Shown in pieces: positions 23,794 through 32,286 of a DNA stretch of 64,000 nucleotides. Numbering within the stretch: position 1 is the stretch's first letter; every line of letters begins with the position of its first letter. The stretch is from CAYRSS01 sp964426945 (GTDB lineage: Bacteria > Planctomycetota > Phycisphaerae > UBA1845), in NCBI GenBank assembly GCA_964426945.1, contig CAYRSS010000015.1, forward strand, positions 27,332-91,331. The letters are read 5' to 3'. Both the position numbers and the translations under genes were made by a program. The notes beneath the pieces were generated by a model that was not told where the DNA came from, did not search any database, and saw nothing but the letters and a program-made list of their open reading frames with translations.

Positions 23794-26700
23794 CTACCCG
23801 CCGAAGCGCTCGGCGAACCGAGCGAAGTCAGCCAGATCGACATCCGTGTCGCCGTCGAGGTCGGCATGGGCGAAGTCGTCTGGCGAGCAGCCCTGCGGGG
23901 GCAGGGTCGCGCCCGGGCCGGCCATGCAGGTGTGCCAGACGGCGTGGTCGGCTCCGTCGACGTCGCCGTCCGCGTCAAAGTCGCCGGGCTCGGCGGTCGA
24001 GCCGGCGGTGACGGCAAACGCCACGTCCATGCCGTCGCTGGTCGTCTGGAATCGGACATCGCGGGCGATCACGCGGAGCCGGACGTCGGCGATCCCGTCG
24101 CTGTCGGGAAGGCGCCAGTTGAAACTCGATGTCTGCGGCGGCACCGCTCGCGCGATCGTCCACCATGTCTCGCCGCCGTCATACGATGCATGCAGATCAA
24201 ACTCCCGGATTCCCTCGTCGTCGGTCGCAGACCAGGTCACGGGCACGACGCCACCGCCGGGGAACTGCTGCCCAGGAGTCGGCGTGAGCAGCGTGACGGT
24301 CGGCGGTGCGTCGTCCGCGATGCGCTGATCGGGCCTGACCGTGAAGTAGTCGGAGAAGTAGTACTCCTCCCGTCCCCCGGCGCCGAATGTGAATACGACG
24401 AGGAACCGCACCAGGTCGGTGCTGGCGTAGGGCATTCGCTTGGGGTTGTTTCCGCTGCCGTTGTGACCGCCCGCGGGGATGAGGTTCAGGGTTCCCTCGC
24501 TGGCAATCTCCATGAAGGCCGTCGCCGTGGCGCCGGGGCTCCACGTCAGGTCAAAGAAGTCGCCCGGTCGCAGTTGCGTCGGCGCGGCCACCTCGATTGT
24601 CGGCACCGTCCAGTCATCCTGATAGGGCACCCAGAACGGGACTGCGTCCCAGGATTCGTTCCCCGCGTTGTCGACAGCCACGACGCGCAGTTCCGCCCGG
24701 CTGTTCACGCTCGATGGTGCGACCGTCTGCACCTCGTACTCAAACGTCCTCGCCTGTGGTCCGAGTTCGGCCAGCGTCACGAACGCGAAACCGCCCGCGG
24801 CGGGCGAGTACTCGACCCGCTGCGAAACGATGGGTCCGTCATCGGCCACGCTCCAGCGGATGATGATCCGCTCGCCCACTCGGGCGAAGAGCGGTCCTGG
24901 CTGCACTTCCACCCGCGGCGCGCGGTTCGCGTAGGTCGGCGCCTCGGCGAGGAACGGCAACACACGGTCGAGGCGGATCTGCGCAGCGTCACCTGAGGCG
25001 CCGGGCAACTCCGGATGTTGCGGCCCCGAGGACTCGCCCCACCAGGAGTAGTTTGCCGTCGACACGTTGCTGGGCAGGGGGCTGTTTACCTGCACGCCGA
25101 CGTCGTTGCCCACGAACGAGTTTGGCATGGCGTCGCCCGCCGCATCGAAGGCGCCTGCGTTCGTCGTGCTGCCCGTCTGGAGGCCGATGGCGTTCGCGAG
25201 GAAGCGGCAGTTGCGGACGATCAAGTCGCCGAACGTGTTCGCCGTGCCGGCTACGCTGTTTCCGGCGAAGGTGCTGTCGATCATCCACACGTTCGACTCG
25301 TCTGATCCGATCCCGAACACAGCCCCGCGGACTTGCAGGTTCTGTACGAGCTGCGAGGGAACCTGGAAAAACTCGATACCCCTCCAATGCTGTCCCGGCT
25401 GGGCAGCCTCCAGCGTGATGGGCCGGTCGGGCGTACCGCTCATACGGATCGGCGCGTCGACGAAGATGGCGCCGCCGAATTCCTCGAACTGGATCGTGGT
25501 GCCCGGCAGTATGGCCAGCGACCCGCCTGACTGCACGGTGCGATCGACGAGGTACGGTATGCCGAGATCGGGCCACATCAGCGAGTAGCCCGTGTCCAGC
25601 GCACGCGCGTAGATCTTGTTGATGGTATTGCCCGTGGCCGGCACAACGCTGTCGGGGGTGAGGCCGGCAGCCAGCACCGTGAACTCGACCGGCCAGCGAT
25701 TCCCCTGGATCACGGTGTTGGGACCGATGTGGTAGTTCGCACCTGAAAGGCTGAGGCCCGCCGTAGCCTGGCTACCGGTCGCCGTCACGTGGTCGATCAG
25801 CAGTGGCTGCGCGCCGGCATCCTTCTCGATCTCCAGCGGGATGCCGTTCACCGTGACGTCATGCAGGTACACGTAGCCCGCGACACGCGCCCGGCCGCCC
25901 TCGAAATCGCAGGCCGACAGGTACACGTTGCCGACGGCCGACAACTCGCCGCCGCTGAACGCGCACCGCTCGAGGCGGAAGGTGAGCGCTTGCGGATCGG
26001 GCGAGTCCGGATCCTGAGCCTGGTTAGGAGATGCGGCGACGGTGCCCGTGGCCGGGATCTGGCAGTCGGCGGCCATCAGCGTGCCGCCGTAGCGCGTCTG
26101 GATGCGGGCTTCGATGCTGGTGTGCTGCATGTCCAGCGTGCCGCCGCGCACTTCGCAGGGCGGGTTGATGACGGAGAAGTTCTCACCCAGAAGCGTGATC
26201 GGTGCCGCGGGTGTACCGTGGGCGACAAAGGCGCCCTCGATAATCAGTTGGGGACCGCCGGGCTCCACATCGATTGTGACGCCGGGCTCGACGACTACGG
26301 TCCCACCACGCGGGATCGTCAGCTTCGCGCAGATGCTGTACGGGCTGTCGCCGACCCGCCAGGTGACCGTCTCGCCTGCCTGCGGCAGCGGGATCCCGCA
26401 GGGCCCGCTGACGCCGCCGGACACGCTCAGCCAGTCGATCTTCATGACCACCCCGCCGCCGGGGAAGTTGCTGACCGTCGGGTCGTACTGGCGCAGCGCG
26501 AGTCGGCCGGGCCCGGGTACGGCGACGGCGATCTGCTGCCATGAGTTGGTGGAGGAGAATTCGCCGAGCATTTCCGTGAAGTCACCCACGCCTGTCGGTC
26601 CGCTTCCCGTGCTCGTGCCGCCGGTCGGCGAGTAGCGAATCTGCAGTTTCTGATCGCCGGCCGCGAGCGGGACCCCCGACACGAACAGCGAGATCGTGGC

Positions 26701-27039
26701 GCCGGCGTCTTGCCCGGCAACGACCGGCAGGATCGCCCAGTTGCTTAACGTGTGTCCGCCGGTGAACGGCACGGTCAGTGCGCTGGCGGTGTACAGGCAT
26801 CCGGTCCCCTCCTGCGCGGTCTGGCCGTGGAGCGCACCGTCGAACCACCCGAGTGGCTCAATCGCGCTGCCGCTTTGATTCCGAAATACCCAGCCTCGGC
26901 CCACGAGCCCGGCGGGCCCGCTCGAGGTGCTCGAGCCGTTCTCGTTGAAGTTCTCAAGGAAGCTTGCCTGTCCCTGCGCCGAAGCGGCGCAGAGGAGGCT
27001 CATCGCGATGCCAGCCCAAGTGCGGCGAAGTCCGTGCAT
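23794..27039 (-). CDS. Secreted beta-helix/Ig-like protein with dockerin-like C-terminus
   Basis: A 1081-residue exported protein. The signal peptide ends about residue 24 (LLCAASAQGQA). A lectin-like N-terminal region (about 25-210) is followed by right-handed beta-helix type repeats (about 230-690), with recurring GGTLDMQHTSIEAR and DLIVRNCRFLANAIGL rungs. Ig-like modules follow (VTLLTPTPGQQFPGGG... then ATDDEGIREFDLHASYDGG). The C-terminus has two dockerin-type loops (GDFDADGDVDGADHAVW and DLDGDTDVDLADFARF). It is probably an extracellular protein, perhaps binding polysaccharide; no catalytic residues could be assigned. The start at 27039 has GGAG 9 nt upstream; a GTG 27 codons earlier is less likely. 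Confidence 0.85.
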   Translation of the reverse strand: MHGLRRTWAGIAMSLLCAASAQGQASFLENFNENGSSTSSGPAGLVGRGWVFRNQSGSAIEPLGWFDGALHGQTAQEGTGCLYTASALTVPFTGGHTLSNWAILPVVAGQDAGATISLFVSGVPLAAGDQKLQIRYSPTGGTSTGSGPTGVGDFTEMLGEFSSTNSWQQIAVAVPGPGRLALRQYDPTVSNFPGGGVVMKIDWLSVSGGVSGPCGIPLPQAGETVTWRVGDSPYSICAKLTIPRGGTVVVEPGVTIDVEPGGPQLIIEGAFVAHGTPAAPITLLGENFSVINPPCEVRGGTLDMQHTSIEARIQTRYGGTLMAADCQIPATGTVAASPNQAQDPDSPDPQALTFRLERCAFSGGELSAVGNVYLSACDFEGGRARVAGYVYLHDVTVNGIPLEIEKDAGAQPLLIDHVTATGSQATAGLSLSGANYHIGPNTVIQGNRWPVEFTVLAAGLTPDSVVPATGNTINKIYARALDTGYSLMWPDLGIPYLVDRTVQSGGSLAILPGTTIQFEEFGGAIFVDAPIRMSGTPDRPITLEAAQPGQHWRGIEFFQVPSQLVQNLQVRGAVFGIGSDESNVWMIDSTFAGNSVAGTANTFGDLIVRNCRFLANAIGLQTGSTTNAGAFDAAGDAMPNSFVGNDVGVQVNSPLPSNVSTANYSWWGESSGPQHPELPGASGDAAQIRLDRVLPFLAEAPTYANRAPRVEVQPGPLFARVGERIIIRWSVADDGPIVSQRVEYSPAAGGFAFVTLAELGPQARTFEYEVQTVAPSSVNSRAELRVVAVDNAGNESWDAVPFWVPYQDDWTVPTIEVAAPTQLRPGDFFDLTWSPGATATAFMEIASEGTLNLIPAGGHNGSGNNPKRMPYASTDLVRFLVVFTFGAGGREEYYFSDYFTVRPDQRIADDAPPTVTLLTPTPGQQFPGGGVVPVTWSATDDEGIREFDLHASYDGGETWWTIARAVPPQTSSFNWRLPDSDGIADVRLRVIARDVRFQTTSDGMDVAFAVTAGSTAEPGDFDADGDVDGADHAVWHTCMAGPGATLPPQGCSPDDFAHADLDGDTDVDLADFARFAERFGG

Positions 27040-27517
27040 GCTGGTTCTCCGTGGCTTGGCCCCTCCGCAGTGGCGACAGGGGCAGGCGGCTTCGGGCCAT
27101 GGCGCACCGTCGGGGTCCACCGCGGCCGGTTACCGGGCCGACGGGGAAGGCGCCCCGCCGGCCTCATTCAGAAACGCGAGAAACAGGGTTCGGGCCGGCC
27201 ACAAATTTCTGGAGAATCTGCGAAGCTCGGGAGCTGCGGTTCTGAGGGGTTGCGTCGCGGTCGGCGTGCGGTGTCGGGCCGCTTCGGCCGTCACGGCGGC
27301 GGGGGCGGTAGGCGAGGTACGGCTCGGCCCCCGTGGCCGTGCCTGCCGGCTGTGGAGGCCTGCCGGGATAGGGATCAGGCGGGAGGTCGGGCAGATGGAG
27401 ATCCCGGCGCCTGGGGGCCATGCGCCGGTGCGCCGCTGGCGAAGCCCGCGGATGTCGGGCTGGACAGCGCGAGCCGTAGTTCGCGGCACCCCGACCGCCT
27501 GCCTCTGGAAGCCGCGC
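27040..27517. other. 478-bp intergenic region without a credible gene
   Basis: Between the secreted protein and hsp20. Short reading frames here have low-complexity Arg/Pro/Ala products typical of chance frames in GC-rich DNA. It must contain the promoter of the secreted-protein gene; no clear -35/-10 pair was found. Confidence 0.5.
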
Positions 27518-27973
27518 TTACTTCACCTGCACCTTGACCGCCTTCGCCCGCGAGGCGGCCGTTTTGGGCAGCGTGATGTGAAGGATGCCCGCGCTCGCGC
27601 TGGCGGAGATCTCGCTCTCGGTCACTTCGCCTGGAAGGTCAACGGTGCGACAGAACGTACCGAACCGCCGCTCACGCCGCACCGACCGAACCCCCTCGCC
27701 AAGCTCTTCCGTTGCCTTTCGGCCGCGGATGGTCAGCGCGCCGGCGAGGTAGGTCAGCTCGATGCTCGCCGGATCGACGCCGGGAATCTCGACCTGCATG
27801 GTGTAGCGATCGCCGTGCTCGTAGACATCCAGCACGGGGGCCCACTCCTGACCATCCAGCGGTCCGGTCGACACGCCGGTGTGCACGAGGCGGTCGAACA
27901 TGGAGTTCAGTTCCTGCTGGAGCCGGTTGATCGAGATCGGCGAATCGGGGTTCATGGGATTGAACATGGTCAT
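27518..27973 (-). CDS. Small heat shock protein (Hsp20/alpha-crystallin)
   Basis: A 151-residue sHSP. The N-terminal arm (1-40) holds PISINRLQQELNSMFDRL. The alpha-crystallin domain (about 45-138) shows WAPVLDVYEHGDRYTMQVEIPGVDPASIEL, GALTIRGRK, the RRERRFGTFCRTVDLP edge strand, and the ADGILHITLPK-like motif (SAGILHITLPK). A C-terminal VKVQVK tail ends it. sHSPs hold unfolding proteins as ATP-independent chaperones. GGAG lies 11 nt before the first ATG and 17 nt before the second. It is 42 nt downstream of aroB on the same strand and may be co-transcribed. Confidence 0.95.
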   Translation of the reverse strand: MTMFNPMNPDSPISINRLQQELNSMFDRLVHTGVSTGPLDGQEWAPVLDVYEHGDRYTMQVEIPGVDPASIELTYLAGALTIRGRKATEELGEGVRSVRRERRFGTFCRTVDLPGEVTESEISASASAGILHITLPKTAASRAKAVKVQVK

Positions 27974-28015
27974 GGCAGCAAGCTCCTTCCTCGTGGCGGG
28001 GCGACAGGCCCGATG

Positions 28016-29131
28016 TCATTGTAGCAGAGTCTCATAGGTCGCCGCTAGCGCCGCCGCGGGTACGTTATCATGCACCACCGGCCGGCCGACGTCTTCCAGC
28101 AGCACGAACCGCACCCGCCCGCCTGCGGCCTTCTTGTCGACGCGGACGCGGGAGAGAATCGCCGCCGGCGGGATGCCGCTCGCCAGCGCGGGGGGCAGCG
28201 CCGTGGGCAGCCCCAGCGCGGCCAGGCGCTGCACGGCTTCGGCGGCGAGTCCGCTGCGCGTGACGCGGAGCGACTCGCCGAGGCGCAGCGCAGCCACCAT
28301 GCCCAGCGCGACGCACTCGCCATGACGCAGGTCGTAATCCGCCGCGCTTTCGATCGCGTGACCAATCGTGTGGCCGAAGTTGAGGAACACGCGCCGCAGG
28401 CCGCCATCCGCTGCAGCGCGTGTTTCGCGTTCGTCGCTCTGCACGACGCGGGCTTTCCAGGCGAGGTTGCGGGCGACGAGTTCGGCCATCACCTCGGGCT
28501 TGCCCGCGAGAATGTCGCGGGCGTGTGCGTCGTGCCAGGCGAGGAAATCGGCGTCGAACAACAGGGCATGCTTCAGGGATTCGGCCAGTCCCGCGCGGGC
28601 CTCGCGCGGATCGAGCGTGGCCAGGCAGCGCGGGTCGGCGGCGATGAGCACCGGGTGGTGAAACGCGCCGACCAGGTTCTTGCCCGCGGGCAGATTCACT
28701 GCCGTCTTCCCACCGAGGCAGGCGTCCACGCACGACTCGACAGTCGTGGGGCTGATGGCGAAGGGGATACCGCGCATCCAGGTCGCCGCGGCGAAGCCCG
28801 CCAGGTCGCTCGCGACGCCCCCGCCCAGGGCGACGATCACGCCGTCGCGTGCGACGCGGTGCAGGGCCAGTGTCTCGAACAGCACGCCCGCCATCGTCAG
28901 CGACTTGGACGCCTCTCCCGCGGGGAAGACGAACCGGGCGGTGGAGAATCCCTCGCCCCGAAGGCTCTCCTCCAGCGTGTCGGCGTAGAGCGGGCCGACG
29001 CGATCGTCGGTCACGATGCAGGCGGACGTCGGCGCGATGATCTCGCGCAGCCGTGCGCCGAACTCCACGAGAACGCCGGGGCGGACGATGACGCGTGTGG
29101 CGGCGGAGGCATAGTCGATTCGCTGGTCCAT
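28016..29131 (-). CDS. aroB: 3-dehydroquinate synthase
   Basis: A 371-residue AroB, the normal size. It shows the NAD-binding glycine loop IVALGGGVASDLAGF, the SPTTVESCVDACLGGKTAVN active-site stretch, and zinc-ligand motifs NFGHTIGHAIE and LRHGECVALGM. It converts DAHP to 3-dehydroquinate, the second step of the shikimate pathway. The start at 29131 (MDQRIDYASAATRV) matches the family length; a longer frame from 29323 would add 64 unrelated residues. A TACACT box lies 9 nt upstream of the ATG, so the leader may be very short. It is divergent from the PLP enzyme at 29283. Confidence 0.95.
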   Translation of the reverse strand: MDQRIDYASAATRVIVRPGVLVEFGARLREIIAPTSACIVTDDRVGPLYADTLEESLRGEGFSTARFVFPAGEASKSLTMAGVLFETLALHRVARDGVIVALGGGVASDLAGFAAATWMRGIPFAISPTTVESCVDACLGGKTAVNLPAGKNLVGAFHHPVLIAADPRCLATLDPREARAGLAESLKHALLFDADFLAWHDAHARDILAGKPEVMAELVARNLAWKARVVQSDERETRAAADGGLRRVFLNFGHTIGHAIESAADYDLRHGECVALGMVAALRLGESLRVTRSGLAAEAVQRLAALGLPTALPPALASGIPPAAILSRVRVDKKAAGGRVRFVLLEDVGRPVVHDNVPAAALAATYETLLQ

Positions 29132-29238
29132 CGCGAACGCAGTGTAGCCGCACCGGGCGGTCCGCCGGAAGAGCGCCGCACAGGCGAGGTTACGGTCGAT
29201 GCTTGCGGGGCGGGTGGGGCGATCTACGATGATGGCGG

Positions 29239-29256
29239 CGGGGCGCTTCCGCCCCG
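29239..29256 (+). promoter_or_regulatory. Hairpin at the 5' end of the PLP-enzyme mRNA
   Basis: CGGGGCG (29239-29245), a CTTC loop and CGCCCCG (29250-29256). It lies just after a possible promoter (TTGCGG, 16 nt, TACGAT ending 29229) and ends 7 nt before the GGAAGGAG ribosome site. It may protect the mRNA end or tune translation; it does not match a SAM riboswitch I know. Confidence 0.4.
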
Positions 29257-29282
29257 TCTGTTTCAGGAAGGAGCACCCCGTC

Positions 29283-30707
29283 ATGTCCACCGACGGCGCC
29301 TCGCCACGCATTACGCCCGGCATGCAGCGCTACATCGACCGCAACAACGCCTACCTGGCTCGGCGCGGCGAGTATATCCGCAACGTCGTGCGCAAGTGGC
29401 GTTTCGACACCATCGCCGTGCACGGGTTGTACACCCTGCAGGACGCCATCGACGACTACCAGGGCTCCATCGTCGAGCCGGTCTTCATGAGCACCGCCCA
29501 GGCTTTCCGCGATTCCGACGAGATGGAGGCCGCGCTGGCCTACCTCATTCCGTCGTGGACGTACTCGCGCATCGCGAACCCGACCACGTATTTCTACGAA
29601 TGGGCCCTGGCGCTCATGGAGGGCTACGGCTTCGACGGCGAGACGTCGGCCTGTTCGACCTCGTCGGGCATGGCGGCGATCATGACGGCGTGCACGCCGT
29701 TTCTGGTTCACCGCACCCACCGGGGCGACGAGTCGCGGAACTTCGTCGCCACCGCCCAGTGCTACGGCGGGACGTACCAGTACTTCCACGCCCGGCTGCA
29801 CCAGGAACGCGACATCGAGTGTCGCTGGGTGCAGAACCCCACCAACCTCGACGAATGGGCCTCGAAGATCGACGCCAACACCCGGTTTCTTTACGGCGAG
29901 CTACCCAGCAACCCGGGTCTGGGCTTTTTCGACATCGCCGCCGTGGCCGACCTGGCCCACAGCCACGGCATTCCGCTCATCGTGGACAGCACGGTCGCCA
30001 CGCCCGCGCTCCTTCGGCCGCTGTGTCACGGCGCTGACATCGTCGTCCAGTCGGTCACCAAGAGCCTGACGACCAGCGGGTTCGGGGTGTGCGGGTGCAT
30101 CATCGCCCGCAAGGATCTCGTCAGCCGGCTGGACAACGACGACATGCGCAAGGACTTCGGCCTGTATGTGAAGTACCTGCCCAACCGGGACTACGGCCCG
30201 AACCTGCACCCGCTGCAGGCGATGATGGCGCTCAACGACATGCGTACGCTGCGCTCGAAGATGGACATGCTGTCGCGCAACGCGATGAAGGTCGCCCGAT
30301 TCCTGCAGACGCATCCGCAGGTCGAAACGGTCGAGTACCTCGGCCTGCCCGACCATCCGCTGCATGAGCTGGCCAGCCGCTACATGTGGCTGGTCGACGC
30401 GGAGCACGACGAGCTCTACGGCAAGCCGGTGAACCGCTACGGCCACCTGCTGTCATTCCGCGTGAAGGGCGGCGCGGAGAAGGCCCGCCGGTTCTTCGAC
30501 GGACTCGAGCGCATCTGGCGCGCGACCGACCTCGGGCGGATCAAGAGCGTGGCGACGATCCCGAGCATCTCGACCCACCAGCAGCAGGGCGATGAAGGCC
30601 GCCGGATCGCCAACATCCCGCCCGACCTCGTCCGCCTGTGCGTAGGCGGGGAACACCCGGACGATACGATGGCGGACTTGGATCAGGCGCTGCGCGGGGC
30701 GCGTTAG
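29283..30707 (+). CDS. Cys/Met metabolism PLP-dependent enzyme
   Basis: A 474-residue enzyme of the cystathionine gamma-synthase/O-acylhomoserine sulfhydrylase family. It has the family blocks YSRIANPTT, CSTSSGMAAI, the PSNPGLGFFDI cofactor-site region, IPLIVDSTVATPALLRPL, and QSVTKSLTTSGFG with the PLP Lys260. It is longer than the usual 390-420 residues because of an N-terminal extension of about 60 residues and an insertion (RHLDNDD... to PNLHPLQAMM). It acts in sulfur amino-acid synthesis or breakdown; sequence alone does not fix the reaction. GGAAGGAG ends 10 nt before the ATG at 29283, which decides the start. Confidence 0.9.
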   Translation: MSTDGASPRITPGMQRYIDRNNAYLARRGEYIRNVVRKWRFDTIAVHGLYTLQDAIDDYQGSIVEPVFMSTAQAFRDSDEMEAALAYLIPSWTYSRIANPTTYFYEWALALMEGYGFDGETSACSTSSGMAAIMTACTPFLVHRTHRGDESRNFVATAQCYGGTYQYFHARLHQERDIECRWVQNPTNLDEWASKIDANTRFLYGELPSNPGLGFFDIAAVADLAHSHGIPLIVDSTVATPALLRPLCHGADIVVQSVTKSLTTSGFGVCGCIIARKDLVSRLDNDDMRKDFGLYVKYLPNRDYGPNLHPLQAMMALNDMRTLRSKMDMLSRNAMKVARFLQTHPQVETVEYLGLPDHPLHELASRYMWLVDAEHDELYGKPVNRYGHLLSFRVKGGAEKARRFFDGLERIWRATDLGRIKSVATIPSISTHQQQGDEGRRIANIPPDLVRLCVGGEHPDDTMADLDQALRGAR

Positions 30708-30737
30708 CCTCCCTCGAGATCGCGGGAGCCTTCAGGC

Positions 30738-32147
30738 ATGGCACTTGACGAAGCGAAGATCGAATCGTGGTGTCGAACCGGCCGTGAGCATGAGAAGCTC
30801 GAGTTCAAGGAGGCGAAGGAGCAGGTCAGCTACGATAGGCTCTGCGAGTACTGCGTCGCCATCGCCAACGAAGGCGGAGGCGACTTCGTCCTCGGGATCA
30901 CGAACGCTCAGCCTAGAAGAGTCGTTGGGACCAAGGCCATCGACGATCCCGTCGGGATGAGGCGCAAACTTCAGCAGACGCTCGGATTCCGTGTCGAAAT
31001 CGAGGAGTTCGTCCACCCCGATGGTCGCGTAGTTGCGGTGGGAATTCCTTCCCGACCTCGGGGTACCGCCTACCAGTTGAATGGACGCTACCTGATGCGG
31101 GCAGGAGAGTCCATCGTCCCGATGACCGAGGATCGCCTGCGGTCGATCTTCTCGGAGGGCAGGCCCGACTGGTTGGAGGAGCACTCCAAGGTCGGCCTTG
31201 ACGCTCAGGCGGTGGTCGAGCTGCTCGATACGCAGGCCTACTACAGTTTGATCCAACGGCCCTTCCCGTCTGATCGAGCGGGAGTGATCGACCGACTCCT
31301 GCGGGAACGCTTGGTGGATGATGCGGGCGGAACTTTCGCCATCCGCCGTCTTGGCGCTCTCCTGCTGGCCCGATCGCTTGATGAGTTCCCCGACGTCGCG
31401 CGCAAGGCGGTCCGTGTGGTGGTGTATTCTGGAGCTTCGAAGCTTCACACGAAGCTGGATCAACTTGGTACGAAGGGCTATGCCGTTGGGTTCCAGGGGC
31501 TGGTACGGTTCGTCATGGAGCAGCTGCCTCAGAACGAGGTGATCGAGGACGCGCTGCGCAAGGCGGTCAAGCTGGTGCCGGAGACTGTGATTCGCGAGTT
31601 GGTGGCCAACGCTTTGATCCATCAGGATTTCCTGCTGGGCGGGGCGTCGGTGATGATCGAAGTGTATGACGATCGCGTAGAACTGACGAATCCTGGCGAG
31701 CCCATCGTCGCCGTTGAACGCTTTATCGACGGCTATCAGTCACGCAACGAACGGCTCGCAGACCAAATGCGTCGCATGGGAATCTGCGAGGAGAAGGGCA
31801 GTGGGATTGACCGGGTGGTCAGCACCGTCGAGCTCCTCCAGCTGCCGGCGCCAGAATTCCGCGCCGGAACCGGGCGAACTCTCGTTCGCCTGTTCGGACC
31901 CAGGAGCTTCGAGACGATGGATCGGGAGGATCGGGTCCGGGCGTGCCATCAGCACTGCGTACTGAAGTGGGTGATGTCGCAGCGAATGACGAACCAGACG
32001 CTTCGCGAACGGTTTCGCCTTCCGGAATCGAAGAGCGCAGTCGCTTCACAAGTGATTGCCGCTACGATTGAAGCGGGACTGATCAAAGCCGACACGGGGG
32101 CGGGAGGGTCCCGTAAATTCGCTCGGTACTTGCCGATTTGGGGTTGA
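30738..32147 (+). CDS. AlbA_2 / GHKL ATPase-like protein with winged helices
   Basis: A 469-residue protein of the family often labelled putative transcriptional regulator or Schlafen-like. The N-terminal AlbA_2 domain (about 18-130) has HEKLEFKEAKEQ and IANEGGGDFVLGI. A GHKL-type ATPase-like segment contains ETVIRELVANALIHQDF and VELTNPGEPIV, where the Asn matches the ATP-binding N-box. Helical winged-helix-like regions follow (residues about 390-460). Such proteins are common in accessory and defence regions, but a defence role is only inferred. Base composition is lower in GC than nearby genes, and a repeat cluster follows the stop codon. GGGAG is 9 nt before the ATG. Confidence 0.8.
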   Translation: MALDEAKIESWCRTGREHEKLEFKEAKEQVSYDRLCEYCVAIANEGGGDFVLGITNAQPRRVVGTKAIDDPVGMRRKLQQTLGFRVEIEEFVHPDGRVVAVGIPSRPRGTAYQLNGRYLMRAGESIVPMTEDRLRSIFSEGRPDWLEEHSKVGLDAQAVVELLDTQAYYSLIQRPFPSDRAGVIDRLLRERLVDDAGGTFAIRRLGALLLARSLDEFPDVARKAVRVVVYSGASKLHTKLDQLGTKGYAVGFQGLVRFVMEQLPQNEVIEDALRKAVKLVPETVIRELVANALIHQDFLLGGASVMIEVYDDRVELTNPGEPIVAVERFIDGYQSRNERLADQMRRMGICEEKGSGIDRVVSTVELLQLPAPEFRAGTGRTLVRLFGPRSFETMDREDRVRACHQHCVLKWVMSQRMTNQTLRERFRLPESKSAVASQVIAATIEAGLIKADTGAGGSRKFARYLPIWG

Positions 32148-32240
32148 CCTTATTTAAGCCACCCCGACCGCGGCAGGCGTCCCCTAATCGTAAGTCATTG
32201 CATGGCAATGGTTTGCTTATTTAAGCGCGACCCCATTCCG
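32141..32240. repeat. Repeat cluster with two CTTATTTAAGC copies and a short hairpin
   Basis: CTTATTTAAGC occurs at 32149-32159 and 32216-32226. The first is preceded by GTTGAC and the second followed by GCGACCCCATTCCG. Between them lies a perfect CATTGC-ATG-GCAATG inverted repeat (32196-32210). The pattern recalls short repeats found beside REP-associated (RAYT-type) tyrosine transposases; no such transposase is in the window. Confidence 0.6.
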
Positions 32241-32286
32241 ATGCCGTGCGCCTCAACGCCAGCCGCCTTCGGGGCCCCACCTTCGA

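Noticed and set aside
27130..27489. 119-codon minus frame between the secreted protein and hsp20
   Set aside because: Arg/Pro/Ala-rich product typical of random frames in GC-rich DNA.
29132..29282. SAM or SAH riboswitch before the Cys/Met PLP enzyme
   Set aside because: Only one short hairpin is present; the conserved cores of known classes are missing.
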